Shown here: positions 1 to 12,700 of the stretch, piece after piece
How the letters are laid out: each line of letters starts with the position of its first letter
How positions within the stretch are numbered: position 1 is the stretch's first letter
Origin: Ceratobasidium sp. AG-K
Lineage: Eukaryota > Basidiomycota > Agaricomycetes > Cantharellales > Ceratobasidiaceae
Length of the DNA: 64,000 nt
Reading direction: 5' to 3'
Assembly (NCBI GenBank): GCA_037039685.1
Contig: JAWNGF010000004.1
Coordinates: 744,001 to 808,000, forward strand
The notes under the pieces: model-generated
What the model was told of the DNA's origin: nothing
Seen by the model: the letters and a program-made list of their open reading frames with translations, nothing else
Databases searched by the model: none
Program-made: the position numbers and the translations under genes

Positions 1-2456
1 CTGATTCACCGCGATCGGATTGGCTATATATACTATGAAGCCCGGATATCGCAATACGATCACCCACGTGCCATATGCCACGTTTGGGCATTTTCAAACG
101 CTGACTCCTCCATCCCAACCTGCCTTAATTTGTACTCCATAGTCACCTCCGTGGCAGGTTTGGTATTTGCGTGGTTTCAACTCGATAAATACGTACTGAT
201 AATAACCAAACTTCTGGGGGAGCGTTCAGTGCAGCGTCACTCTCATACTCTTTCGTTTTGATATCGCAGGTATTGGATCAAATTATCGCGGGTGTATGAG
301 TTTTCGGTAGGTTTCTCGGGTCAACCTCTTGGTCTGGCGCTGGCATGGCGCTGGGTATAAGATACATCCTCAAGGGCGTCACATCCGCCCAGTCCGATAT
401 TGAGTCTTTCTTCCCCTCTATAAACAGTAAAGGCGGAGCATATATCTACGCAAAATCTAACTTATACTACTTAATTTAAGGCATGTTTGCCGAAGCCTGC
501 GGATGCATATAGACCAGACTCAGCTGTTGGGTAAGACGGGCTCCCGCTCCATCTCACTGCACGCGCTCACGTGATCACATCCCGTTGTCGCGCTCTCTAC
601 CACCTCCCGACTCGCGTTCCAGAATTTCTTTCGCGGTCGCCCTCCCTTTACGTTTCTCCCCCTTTTTCGCCTTCCCTAGCGGTTTGAGCTGAGCTCAACG
701 ACCCGACCCGCGGGTGTGCTATTGCGTCTCCGCGCCCTGGTCTTACGCCGCGTGCCTTTACACCAGGTGTCCCACCCCACCGGCCTCTGGCCAAGACTCT
801 CATTCCGCATTCTCTTCATTCATTGCATATTCTCTAAAATTTAAATCGCGGCCATTTCTCTCCCGCATCTAGCTCTGCGTCTGAGGGCTAAGTGTAGTAT
901 GTTGGAAGTATTTGACGGGCATGACACCAGATGAGATCTGTCTGAACCAAGCGGTAGGGTCGGGGATGATTGGGTGAATGCAGTATGCCTTAGCTTTGAA
1001 TTGACTCCTAACAAGAACCTCGTGACGCATACGCCTCATATAGCTATTAACGAGTGAGTGTTGTGGTTTACCGAACTGATGGGCTACTGGTATACCTGCC
1101 AGTTTACGCCCCTCCCAATGCTCCAGACCGCCAGTCTGTCGAAATCTGTGCTCTTGTGTTCTAAGACTCAAGCCTCGTCTACGATACAACTATACTGTAT
1201 CAGGCTGATCGTCTCGCTAAACGAACATAAGATCCTCGTTGCTAATGAATCACGGTCGATATCCAGATGGGGCAATCAAGTCGGGATCATGTGATCAGCA
1301 AACTTGACATTCCGATCGACCACTCTCTTGGTTGTGCAGTTTGAGCCCCCCGCCTAACAAGACAGCTGGAACCCCCTCGACTTTGGTGATACCTACTTCC
1401 ATCAACGCTTCGAGTTGCACCATACTCCAGACTTCTTCCGACCCACGCGATCAAGTTATGCTCACTCATTTATCTTGTGATAGCCCCCGGCGCCCGATGA
1501 CGATTTCATTAACCTCCACGATCCGGCTCCTTGACCGAGGGTCGGTACTTGAGCGAAATTGATGATTCCTAACCCTGAACTTGATCCAACGCGAAGCATT
1601 CGAACAGGTGTTTGAAACCAAACCGGTTTGATCACATTTATTAAGTCATCCTGTGATGATAGCATGCCAGGTAAGTAGTGATTCGGGGTAGCCCAAGACC
1701 TATTTTCATTACAAGCGAATCAGCCTTCTGGGCGGCTGATCCTCGATCCAAATTTTCGCACCGGTGAAAGTTACCAGGGTTTACCACCAAGAGGTATCAC
1801 AACGTCAATTTTATCCCACATGGGACCATAGATCAACTTCAGCAACAATGCTCAAACCTCACGGAGAACCCGGCAGGTTAATGTCATGTTCTCACCTAGA
1901 GTTGATGAATCTTAACTCTAAATGTGGCTTCAAGGAAGCAATACTTGTGTACCAAAATCCAGGTGAAGTACACAGACCCTCGGTATTTGAACACCTTTGC
2001 CAGAGCACTTGAGAAAATTACGTGAGTTCCATGAACTTGAGGTGCATGGAACGCCCAGCCCATTTTCGAAGGATATCATTTGCAGAGTCATTACCAATTT
2101 ACCTTGCTCGGTTTGCTCGACAGGACGATGCTTCCCTGTCAAACTAATCTGTCACACCAACATCAAGTCAGGTGTGGGCATTCAAATTTATTGCCATCAA
2201 CATCCTACATGGGAGCGTGATAGGAGGTAGGGACTTATACGCTCGATTCAACACCTGGTTCTGGGACAAGTCGAATGTCTGGTTCATGATCGGTCGGAAT
2301 ATCGGTTTCATTTGACCCAGGTATTCATCAGGGTGCGAACGAGCTTGGGGAGTATCCTATTGCGATTTCCAAGCTAGTCCAAAACCTTTTCGGACAAGCG
2401 GAGGCCATGCATTTCAACCGTAAACCAGGGATTCAAACGAAAATGGCAACCTAACG
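1..2456. other. No recognisable gene
   Basis: The open frames here are short (up to about 106 codons), overlap on both strands, and match no family I recognise. There is no run of exons with consistent splice signals. A 12-bp perfect palindrome (CAAACCGGTTTG) lies near 1618-1630. The stretch may hold the left neighbour's regulatory DNA or a decayed element, but nothing specific can be supported. Confidence 0.5.
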
Positions 2457-2465
2457 TATAAAAGG
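2457..2465 (+). promoter_or_regulatory. TATA box of the FAD oxidoreductase gene
   Basis: TATAAAAGG lies 82 bp before the chosen ATG, the usual distance for a fungal TATA box. It supports the start at 2539. Confidence 0.6.
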
Positions 2466-2538
2466 AAGGGCCTCAAGCATAGTTTCGTCTTGTCACGCAT
2501 TGTCCCTCTGTTTCAGCGGCTCGAACACTCGGTTTACA

Positions 2539-4538
2539 ATGAGGACAGTGACAAGATTTGGTCTCCTCTCGACTTTGGGAGCCACTGTGGCTCTGGGTCT
2601 CGACCTCGGCCTAATCAACACCGATTATATTTCAACCTGCAAAACCATCGGGAAGTCGCTCTCGAGTGACGCCGGGGTATATTATATTGGTAGAGTCTCT
2701 ATTGTTTGTCGTTCACCCCATCGTGCTGAAACGGTATATCAATCAGGTCATCCCCTTTATATCAAAGGGAATAAGCATTGGGCTTCGTCAAGCAGCCAGG
2801 AGTCGGCTTGCGTAGTTGAACCCGCCAACGCAGAGGATGTCTCCACTATTGTAAGCGCTGAAGCGTCTGATCTTAACGTCGATCAGTTGTGCTCAATCAG
2901 GCCTTCAACCTGTGCAGCTCAAGATTGTCGCCGATACATCAACCCCCTTTGGGATCCGCTCTGGAGGTCATGCTACAAACCCTGGGTTTTCTTCGACTCC
3001 CGGTGTTCAAATTGCACTTTTCAAACTTAGTGAGGTTACGTACCGTCAAGCACCAGCGGCAGCCGATGGGTCTGTAGGAACCGTTGATTTTGGGTCCGGC
3101 TTGGTAAGTTATCCTTCCTTCAGTTATTGTACACCAGCTTTGGCTTGACGCGATTCCACCAAAAGGTCTGGGATGATGTTTACGCCGCACTTGAACCACA
3201 CGGCGTGAATGTTGTTGGAGGAAGAGTAACCGGTGTCGGTGTAGGAGGGTTCACTCTGGGCGGAGGCTACAGCTGGCTTAGCAACCAGTATGGGTAGGTG
3301 CTAGCAGATGGGCCACTAGTTTTGTGAGCTAATTTCTCGCTAGGCTGACGATTGATACTGTGACCGCGTTCGAGGTGGTTTTGCCCAATGGGACCATTAC
3401 AACGGCGACCGAAACCCAAAACCCGGACCTGTTTTTCGGCTTGAAGGTAAGGCCTACTGGCCTATGGGATAATCCAATTGAATCACGCTATTCAGGGAGG
3501 ATTCAACAACTTTGGGATTGTTACCAAGTTCACCTTGCTTGCGTTCCCTCAGGGCCAGGTGTGGGGAGGGTTGCAGACTTTTACATTTGATCAGCTGAAC
3601 AAAGTAAATGCTGCAACAGTCGATTTTGTTAGAAACGTCACCGACCCAAAGGCTGGAATTATTACCACTTACAATTTCTTGCTGGGCCAGGTGAGTCGAC
3701 TATATGCGTCACTGTTGAGAGGCCTAAGTATGTTTTCAGCCCGGAGTCTCCTTGCTTATGTTCTACGATGGACCTACTCCCCCAGCTGGGATATTCGAGA
3801 GATTCCAATCGATTCCGCACCTTACGTCTGACCTGAAGGCTCGCTCCTTTACCAGTTTGGTGCAAGCTAGCCCCGCAAACGCGACCTATGGGAATAGGTG
3901 AGCGGTGTATCTATAGATGGCGTTTCGCGATAGCTCAACTCCATGGTTCCAGAGGAGCGTTCAATACTGTGTCCCTCAAGACCTACTCTCCAGCTTTAAT
4001 AGAACAGGTGTTAAATCAAAGTACTGTCAGTGTAGAGATTTGTAGAAAAACTCTCGAGTTAACCTCTTAGTTCGCGATTGATTTAGTATTGGGGCACGAA
4101 AAGCACTCTCAAGGGGGCCACATTTATCTCGTACGATGTTGAGCCCTTTTTGCCCTCGATGAATGCGCGCAGCAGAGGGGGGGCATATCCGCATGACGAC
4201 CACCTCATCCCTCTTAATTTGTATTTTGCCTGGCAAGGCGAACTCTTTGACGAGTATTATCTCAACGCACTGGAGGAGAGCACCCGGGTTATTCGTGAAC
4301 AAGCAGTTGCAGAGGGGCAGGATATTGCGGGCGCAAAGCAAATAAAGTATGGGAATTATGGGGCGGCCGCTGAAGACCTTGCTTCGTAAGTTATTTTGTT
4401 TATGCCTGTGTTCGGTGAACTGACTTCAACATCGATGACCAAAGCATATACGGGTCCAACTTGGATCGGTTAAAGGAGATAAAGCGTCGCTACGATCCTA
4501 CAAATGTAATGGGTCTGGCTGGTGGATACAAGTTCTAG
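2539..4538 (+). CDS. Secreted FAD-dependent oxidoreductase, berberine-bridge-enzyme type
   Basis: Predicted extracellular flavoprotein that oxidises small alcohols or sugars with O2; the exact substrate cannot be read. The ATG opens a hydrophobic signal peptide (MRTVTRFGLLSTLGATVALG). The FAD-binding PCMH domain follows: RSGGHATN carries the histidine that usually binds FAD covalently, and GGGYSWLS is the second FAD-site motif. The cysteine often found before that motif as a second flavin link is not visible. The C-terminus holds the BBE segment with KYGNYG and RRYDPTNV. About eight short introns can be placed with GT-AG ends. One acceptor sits at 3948, joining GNR to GAFNTVSLK without loss of frame. 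The family is expanded in plant-associated fungi and is often secreted near plant cell walls, which fits the neighbouring polygalacturonase. Confidence 0.85.
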
Positions 4539-5434
4539 AGATTGTATTGTAAATACCTATCCTATCCCTCAGCTATGTTATCGACCATAAGTTTGCTCGC
4601 GCCTATAGTGCCCGTCACAACCCCAGCGCCTCTACCCGGAAGCGTGCACTGCACTAGTTATTCCTGAGGTAAATCTCATTTACGCCTTCAAGGTGACGCA
4701 CGTGCGCAAGCTCGTATTCATTTACTAGTTGTGTGTGTGTAAATAGCTGTATGAATCCGTGCCCGTCGGCCCGCCTGCACAAATGCACGTTTGAACTGAT
4801 TGTCGATTTGAAGGCAGCCCCATATCTATGAATATAGCACTGTTCATATCCGTCAACTACCCCGGTTCGTATAATGTAATAAATGTCTGTGGCAACTATG
4901 TAGTGCTATTTAGTTCGTGAGCATCGCCCAGCAATATTTTGGAGTAAGCCTGCTTACGCTGAGTGTGATATATGAGTCCGGGCCGCCACTCGAAATCTAC
5001 TGCCACGTCTACTCGAGGAACGCTGATGCGGACGGAGGCGACACGCGGTCTAAATTTTCGCATGGAGCAACTCAGCGGCGGTCCCATCCAAACTCGTCGA
5101 GCCATGTCAACCAAACATCAATTTGCTGAAATAGCACACCTTGGCTACGGCTAATAATAATCCTTGCCAAGGAAACGCTCTGGGGTGCACGGTTGTTTTA
5201 GCCCCTAATTAATACCTAGGCTGAAAACAAGCGGCCCGATCAGCTAGCGTCCAGTCAGAAGCGAGAAACCGACTGCGATGATGATTTACATTAGTAATAA
5301 TATCGTTTGCTGGCAGCCCGCATACTGGCAGCCAGGCCCTTCTCGGCCGATTGCTCGTGATGTGCTCAACGAAGGTGAACAAACAATGCAGTTTAGAAAG
5401 TAACCATGACTCAAACGAACGATTCCGCGCCTAG
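4539..5434. other. Intergenic region, no gene seen
   Basis: Spacer between the oxidoreductase and the polygalacturonase. It contains a short GT repeat near 4730-4740 and no coding structure that I can support. Confidence 0.5.
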
Positions 5435-5444
5435 TATTTAAAGG
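5435..5444 (+). promoter_or_regulatory. TATA-like box of the polygalacturonase gene
   Basis: TATTTAAAGG lies 75-84 bp before the ATG at 5519, a typical core-promoter position. Confidence 0.5.
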
Positions 5445-5518
5445 CACTGGAATGGGGTAGCCCAGTATCAACCAAGCGTTCTCATTATCTGTTATCAACC
5501 AACACTCACTTCCCAACT

Positions 5519-6880
5519 ATGCATTACCTCTCCTTTGCCACTCTCGCTCTCCTCCCTCTCTTCGCGAGAGCCACCCCTATTGGGCGTTGCACCGGCACTA
5601 TTACTTCCCTTAATGACGTTGCCGCTGCTCAAAAGTGCACTACCATAATCATTAAAGCCTTTACCGTTCCCGCTGCCAAGACCTTTGAACTCTCCCTTTT
5701 GGACAATACGACGGTCAACATGGATGGCGACGTCAAGTTTGGAGTTGCCAACTGGGCCGGGCCTCTGTTCTCCATCACTGGTAACGGGATTACATGTGAG
5801 TATCGGTCACATTTGGTGCCTGTATGCTGTCCACTGACAATAAAGTAGTCAACGGCAACGGACACACCTTTGACGGCCAGGGCCCTTCCTACTGGGACGG
5901 TAAAGGGGGCAATGGCGGCGTGGACAAACCCCATCCCATGATGAAGATCAAGATGTCTGGCACATACTCGAATGTCAAGGTTCTCAACTCGCCGGCGCAC
6001 ACCTACAGTATCTCAAACCCTGCTAAACTTGTGATGTCTAAGCTCACGATTGACAACTGTGCGTATCCGGATTCTAGTTGTAATTTTACGTATTGACCCA
6101 ATTCCATTAGCTGCGGGCGACGCTGCCAACAACAAATCCGGCGGTGAGGCAGCTGGTCATAACACGTACGACAACACTGTAGTGAAGTATTGAGTACTTA
6201 CATACGACTATCCTAGGGATGGGTTCGACGTGTCCACCAATGATTTGACCATCGAAGATAGCGACATTCACAACCAGGATGACTGCCTCGCACTCAACAA
6301 GGGATCAAATATCATCTTCCAGCGCAACACTTGCACTGGGGGGCACGGCATTTCAATCGGTTCTGTCTCGACCGGCGCAGCCGTGAAGAACGTGCAAATC
6401 CTGGACAACAAAATTATTAATAATGACCAGGCGCTGCGCATCAAGACCAAGTCCGACGCAACTAACGCATCGGTTTCCGGAATTACGTTTTCAGGCAACA
6501 CTGCTACCGGCATAAGGAGGTTCGGTGTCATTATCGATCAAAGTTACCCTACTACCCTTGGTGCTGCCGGAAACGGGGTTACGATGTCTGTAAGTGACTT
6601 TCCTGGCGCATATACACTAGACCATGGCTGAGATTTTGCGCAAAAGGATATCAACTTTACTGGTAGCGACAACAACATTGCTGTCGCTCCCAACGCTCAG
6701 CGTGTTGCCGTGAACTGTGGCAGTAAATGCACCGGTAAGAGTCTAAACCGCTTTGACTACCACTTCGCTTACTCAATTTTTGCCAAAGGTACTTGGGATT
6801 GGTCCAAGCTCGTCGTGAAGGGTGGAAAGGCCGCCGACATCAAGTTCAGATACGCAGGGGTCAAGGGCGGCTCTTTCTGA
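5519..6880 (+). CDS. Secreted endopolygalacturonase (GH28)
   Basis: Cleaves alpha-1,4-galacturonan in pectin outside the cell. A signal peptide (MHYLSFATLALLPLFARA) is followed by a right-handed beta-helix. The GH28 catalytic signatures all appear: NTDGFD (rebuilt exactly across the intron 6166-6216), QDDC, GGHG and RIK. These supply the three catalytic aspartates, the histidine and the substrate-binding Arg/Lys. Five short introns fit, and the last exons read GTWDWSKLVVKGGKA and end in GGSF-stop. The spliced length is about 360 residues, normal for a fungal endo-PG. It should act in plant cell-wall breakdown. No frame break is seen. Confidence 0.93.
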
Positions 6881-8130
6881 CCTCTCGATGACTTTTAAAC
6901 TACCTCTTTAAATAGCTTAGTGTAGTATATTGAATCACCTTCTTTTTTCCATTCCCTTCCACGAGCATATGTCTTCTCGCTGGCTGCGAGGTAATCCAAC
7001 ACCTTCAGCCCTAGTGGCGCTAGTAACTTAGTACAGGTCAAGGCCCTAACAGTCAAGGTGAACGATAGTCTAAGTATTGATTCCGCCTCAACCTTGGAAC
7101 GATCATCATTTAGCGTCTTTTGCCATAAAGCAATGCTATCCCGCCGCTCGATCTTATACAGGGGACCATACTAGGAGTCTGCGAGCGTATGCTCCTGAGG
7201 GTTTCCCAGTCCGTGTACCGCATGGTGCTAGCATTTCCTCCGAACATTGGATGGCTATGACCAATTCACGCAAGTGGGACGCCCAGCAGCGCCACCCCGT
7301 TGTCCACTCACAGCTCACATCTCAATAGTCGTATTTTGACAATCCAGCGGTATGAAGCTGATCTACCGTGGACGTCTCCGAAACTAGGAAGCCCACAGCC
7401 TTGCCCACACAATCGTTTGCTGAAACAAACACAATGCGTATTGTCCTTTCCGTGGACGGTAAATAGGCCCGAGTCCCGATTCAAACGATACAATAATAGC
7501 ACCTGTGAGTAGTCCTCGGAAGCTCCCGATGGGCGGCTATCACCGAGCAATGGTGGGCTTGAGGTCTAATGGCGTTGTCACGAAATCGTGGGCGGTCGGT
7601 TCGGGATTAACGCCGACAGCTAAAAGCGAAATCGCCGAGACAGTATTCTAGGTTAGGCTGTACCTTGTACTGTTACTGAGAGGTGTATGAAGAGTCGCCC
7701 TTCAACTATCGGAAGCGGATTTGAAGGCAAGCGCTTGAGTGCCAATCGGAAGCGTCAAGCTTATGGGCAGATCGGGGCGATTTGGTGGCGGTGCTGGATC
7801 GGGGGATCATCATGAAGCGCAATTAAGGTTCAAGTTTATCCTCAAATGAAAGCGCAGGCAAAGGTGAAAGTCTCTGGTGTTCGAGTCCAGCTAGTTGCAG
7901 TACTCAATGCGATCCACTAAATATAACCTTAGCTGCCAGCGATACCCAGGCTGCTTGAATTAGGAAGATTGGGCTGGGACGGACTCGATTACATCAGCAT
8001 GTGCGTCGCTCCTCAGCACACACTTCGACCCTCTTCAGACCTTTTTGGCAACTCGTTGCCCATAATACTTTTGGAACATGCGTTCGAGATTTTTAGGTGC
8101 TTTGGAGTCTTTGTACGCGCGCGTCCAAGC
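6881..8130. other. Intergenic region, no gene seen
   Basis: 1.25 kb without a convincing reading frame. A T-arm-like stretch near 7868-7895 was examined and not accepted as a tRNA. Confidence 0.5.
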
Positions 8131-8136
8131 TATAAA
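8131..8136 (+). promoter_or_regulatory. TATA box of the 8208 gene
   Basis: TATAAA lies 77 bp before the ATG at 8208. Confidence 0.5.
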
Positions 8137-8207
8137 GCACGACGCACACACCACCGTCCACTCGCTCAGTCAAACTCTCAAAATTCGCCCCCAGCAAACC
8201 CCTCCTG

Positions 8208-9254
8208 ATGGACGACAACTTCGGTGACCCATATGCCGTGTTCAACGACTTATCCTTCTCCCCGGAATTGGAGGCCCAACCAGATAGTGCCGATACGACC
8301 GCTCCCAGCCAGGACGTGCAGGTTTCCGAACCTCTTCCAGCGCCCATTCTTGACGATATCCAGCAAGAGCCCATCTCAACGCCCGAATCTTCCTCTGACC
8401 TCGATTCATTCCTCAAGTGGCTGGATTTCAAAGAGCAAGCCGACTTTGATTTATATTTTCCAGTCGACCCGCCCTCAACGCCTGCCGTATCCCAAGACCA
8501 AATCGACTTGATCATCGCTGAGGCCGAGTCCACTCGAGCGCCTAATCTTTCGGGGTCTTTTATTCTGGATGCGCCTGCAGCTGACACGCTCTCCGAACCC
8601 CAACCACCCAGCGTCGCCCAACTCCCACAGCCGCCTATCGTCCCCTCCCAACCCATTGCCACCTTTGCCCAGGAGTTCGCCACCCTCGCCGCTCCCGCCT
8701 CTGTTCAACAAAACCTTCCGCCGACTCCCTCGCTCCCTCCTGTACAGCCGCCAGCCCTCAAGTCAGTTACCGCGGTCCAAATGATGCAAGCCAACGATCG
8801 CTGGAACGCCAAGTACTTTGAGTCTGGACTCCGAAGCTGGGGGGCTCTCAAGCCGGACATAGCAAGAGAGATGGCCAGGGAGGAGACCGGGGAAGTGGTT
8901 ACCCAAATCTCTTGGAACGAAGCGTTCCGCCATCTGGGAAAAAGTGAATTCTGTGAATACTATTGGGAGCAATGCAAGCTGGCAATGCAACACAGTGAGT
9001 AGAGTTTCGGTTTAACTGGATGGGCCAATCGAGTTAATTTATGATAAGATCTGGTGTTGGAGGAGTTGCCTGAATGGATCAAGTTATATACCGGCTGCTT
9101 CAACCAGAGCTTTTCGGCTCCGCCTAGGCCCGCTGCTGTCACTCATCATGCGGCAGCTCAAAAGCTCCTCAACCGGGGAAACAACCTTAATAGAGGCAAG
9201 GGAAAGGCCCGGATGCACCCAGCCCCGCGTCCAACTCCATACGCGCGTCACTGA
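8208..9254 (+). CDS. Uncharacterised protein with disordered acidic N-terminus
   Basis: I do not recognise this protein. Exon 1 (8208-8994) and exon 2 (9049-9254) are joined by one GT-AG intron in phase, reading from MQH into NLVLEELPEW. Residues 1 to about 185 are rich in Asp, Glu, Pro, Ser and Gln with no hydrophobic core, so probably disordered. Residues about 186-290 look folded and helical, with many Trp and aromatic residues (RWNAKYFESGLRSWGAL, ISWNEAFRHLG, YYWEQCKL, PEWIKLYTGCF). The C-terminus is basic (KLLNRGNNLNRGKGKAR). An acidic tail plus a basic end could suit a nuclear protein, but this is a guess. It stands just before the regulator array, in the opposite orientation. Confidence 0.7.
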
Positions 9255-9687
9255 ATGCTTAATACTCTGATTCTTTTATTCGTTTCATTTGTTTATGTGC
9301 TTACGAATGAACAGTTTGGCCGAGATACTTATGTTCTATGTGGTGATTGATTTCATGTTATGCTATGTGATAGTTATATGTATTAGCTAGTCTCTTCTAC
9401 ACACTGGTGCTTGCTGAATGTATTACCCTAGGATGATATACCACGAAGTCACTTTACTAGTATGTAATAAAAAAGTTCAGGCGTCTTGATTCCTGAACTT
9501 AACATCTGCGGCCCCTCGATTGTTCAGATATCCATACATGCGTAGGTCATTCCATAAAAGATACACGACGATTCTCCACTGATACAACTAATTGGTATAT
9601 GCCTCCCAATGGAGCCCCAAATCCCACTACGTTAAACAGACCCACAAAAATGCAATAGGTGTTCCTTCTTCTTCGCCCGCAGCTGTT
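9255..9687. other. Intergenic region between convergent genes
   Basis: AT-rich 3' flank shared by the 8208 gene and the first array gene, which end towards each other. AATAAA-like signals occur near 9467. No gene is seen. Confidence 0.5.
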
Positions 9688-11994
9688 CTACTTGAAGACC
9701 TGCGTAGCCAAGATATGTCAAATACACACCAAGAGAACACACGGACATCGCTTACCTAAAACGGGATACGTCTTCACGAGTTTCTCCATGCACCTTTCCA
9801 TTATCTCCCCTTGCCTTTCCTTCGCCTCGGCCTCCGCAATTCGTCCGTGCCTTCGTAACCTCGGTACATCTCGCACCACAACTTCGGACACACAGGTCCA
9901 CGCGATTCCGCTAAACATGAGCATATATGCGGGGTCCATGTCTAGGCAGAGCGTAGAGGCGAGAGCAGCGGCTTTGCATGCCTCCGTACATATCGTATAG
10001 CTTACTCCTCCAATTGTCCCGTCTAGGCGTAGACAGCGTGGGTCACCTTGGGCACCGAGTGCGAGTTCGTATTCGGCTTGCACGCAATGGAGTTGGACTT
10101 GACCGCAATAGATGGCATCTGTTCAGATAGGATTTGGGTATGGGCAGTATCGACAATGGATCAACTACTTACTGTGAATTAAGATGTAAAAAGCGAGTTC
10201 CTCAGTATTACGGGCAAGGCCGACTGGTGGCATGGTCTGCATGAACCGATTAAGGGAGTAATCGCATCGCTCGAACAAAGTCCACCACGTTTCCAAGTCT
10301 TGGGGGCCTACGCAATTGAAAGTTCCGTTAGTCAAACACCTCGAGTTCGGCACTTGGCTCACAGGTCACACGTTGCATGTCAACCCTGGTAGCATGCCGC
10401 ATGAGTATATTTGCTTTAGCTAGCAGCGCTTGGGGGCTATCTCCGGATGTATCCGCAACAATGTAGCTGAGCTCCGGGTCCAGCAACGCTGCAGCGGAAT
10501 AATCGTCATCCGGAAGTGTGTAAGCCTGTGCTACATCAGAGTTGGGTATATGCGTTTATTCTGCAAAATACTGACAAATTCGAAATCGGAAAGTGGGCGA
10601 GGCCAAACCGTCGTGACTTCTTCAAAGGACACAGCTACTGGGAGCCCGTTGATAGTGGATCCACCTAGGTCCCAGGTAGAGCACGTCCTATGAATATATA
10701 CGTCATCTGAACGCTGCATTATGACTATCGCAGCTCGACTCACCACCACATGTTGATTGCTTCCCCAAGTTCCACTCGATCTCTTGGACGCCAAAGTCGC
10801 ATTCCGAATCCGCGTTGGGCCTCGTTTGATGTCGTATCCTGGCGGAAAATACGGAATTGAGTCTGTTGATACCCAACACCGTTGCAAATCGAGTTGCTTG
10901 TGTAATATGGACGTGTCCTTCCAGGAGACGGCCTTTAAAGTAATAATATACCCCTAGCATAATCATCGCTCTAGGCAAGGTTGGCCAAACTGATCAAAAT
11001 ATTCATACATAGAGCACTAACTGAAGATGGTGTAGAGAGTTGTAGGGATTCACCCCCATTCCGTGGGCATTGTCGATATTATCTTCGAGGTTGTGTTTAA
11101 GACGCAGAATAAGCATGCTTTCCCAGAATTTCAAGCTGGAATCATCGACAAAATGGCAACCCTATCTCTGTGTTCAATGCTGAGAAACGATTGTTACAAC
11201 GAAACTCACCATGAGTAACATAGCATTAAGTAACGCAGGGATTGTGGGTTCCGCGGCACCAGGAATAAGACCCTGCATTACACGACCAAGGTGAAGCTCG
11301 AACCCACATTGAGAGCTGTGTACTGAGAAGGTATCCAGCCTAATATCGTCAAAATATGTTATCATACGGCCCCATAGGACTTTTGGGCCGGTCTCACAAG
11401 TGCTTGGTTTGGTCAAGAGACGGACCACTCTGGATCAAATTCGGATCAAATTTAGGTTCGTACGAAGTAGTTATGGGGGTGACGAGGATGCACGGTCAGA
11501 GAATCTGGAGTCTTGAGGTGAAGATGCCGTAGTTGGGGGAGAAACGTGAGGCGGGTCAGAGAATGCTTGGGTTGACCCATCTGAGCTTAGAAGATCCCGT
11601 CCGTATGATGAGCTCCGTGAAGATGAATCAGTAGAGTGCATCGTGTCTCGCACTGCTTGGGCTACGCTAATCTGAGTTTCAAGTTCTTTTATTCGGTCCT
11701 GTGGAATAAATTCGCTCAATCAAGTTCCAGCCGAGGCAAAAATTACTTGCCCGTAGCTGCTGGGTTCGAGTCCTATAAGTGTCGTCTTCATACTGACATT
11801 TCTTGTTGGTTGCTAGACATTCTTGACATTCAGGCTTGGTCCCATCGCACCTCTGGATTAGAAGTCAGACGCTCTTCCATATGGGTACTCTAGGGTTGAA
11901 TATTCACCTGCTTTCGTTTTCTGCACATTAGACAGGCGCCATGCCTCGGGAGAATGGGCACGCCGGTCTGAATAGTGGTCACAGGGGATATCAT
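9688..11994 (-). CDS. Zn(II)2Cys6 transcription factor, array copy A
   Basis: Predicted nuclear DNA-binding regulator. The start MISPVTTIQTGV precedes the zinc cluster CLMCRKRKQ, an intron, then RCDGTKPEC-QEC-LATNKKC, giving the full CX2CX6CX6CX2CX6C binuclear pattern. A short coiled coil (DRIKELETQI) and a Ser/Pro-rich linker follow, then the fungal-specific transcription-factor domain: CGFELHLGRVMQ, the helix ATRFATVLGINRLNS, and the WW-containing and PRPLSDFE motifs. The C-terminal helical part includes GDPRCLRLDG and MEKLVKTYPVLGK. The last exon is only VFK-stop. It is the copy nearest the left end and belongs with B and C by sequence. The DNA target and inducing signal cannot be read. 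Confidence 0.85.
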
Positions 11995-12700
11995 TTCCAG
12001 GACTGGGCGTGGAGCGGCTATAGACATAGAACTCGAAGACGCAAGGCTCGGAGTCCGTCGTAGACAAGTTTCGTTTGCTTCGTAACGCTTTTATAACGCC
12101 CCCAAGGGAAATCCGAAACAGAGAGAAACCGTACCGGAAAGTTGATAGTTACAGGTTCGTGCGAGATAAACAAGTGATAAGCTATAGGGTGGCGCGGAGA
12201 GCTGAGCCAGGGATGAGAGCAATGACACTAGCGAGATACGGTGCAATATATATAGTGTATGTGGTGTGGCTGGTGACAAAACCCTGGATTTATAAAGCCG
12301 GACGTGGTGCGGAAGCGAGGCGGGTAACTCGTCCGCCTCATGTAAGCAGCTGCAGTGCCTCACAGGGTCCCAGCAGATCCCAAATCTGACGAGGGACAAC
12401 TGGACTGCTCAAAAATGGTCCCTATGATTTCACGCAGCGTAATTCTTCTGTACGATCAGTCCAATCTAAGACAATCTTGCCATTTGGTCGGTTAGAATGG
12501 CCGTTATCCTCGCCACCTTCCAACTCCAAGAAGTGCTTGCATATAATTTGTTGAATGCTTAGCGTACTGCATCTACCAATACAGCATGTACGACCCAACC
12601 CGCGAGGACGTTATTCCATTACTCCCGTAAAAAATGTAGCAAATTCACTTGGCCTGACCAAGCCGCGCTAAATGGTCTCTCCTGACCATCCTCAGCTGAT
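11995..12700. other. Spacer between array copies A and B
   Basis: Promoter side of copy A and 3' side of copy B. A TTTATAAA motif lies near 12288-12296, about 290 bp before copy A. No extra gene is seen. Confidence 0.5.

Noticed and set aside
3899..3960. Frame break in the FAD oxidoreductase near 3900
   Set aside because: An acceptor at TTCCAG (3948) joins GNR to GAFNTVSLK in phase, so no break is needed.
7840..7900. T-arm-like sequence (GGTGTTCGAGTCCAGC)
   Set aside because: No acceptor stem, D-arm or anticodon arm can be paired around it, so it is not called a tRNA.
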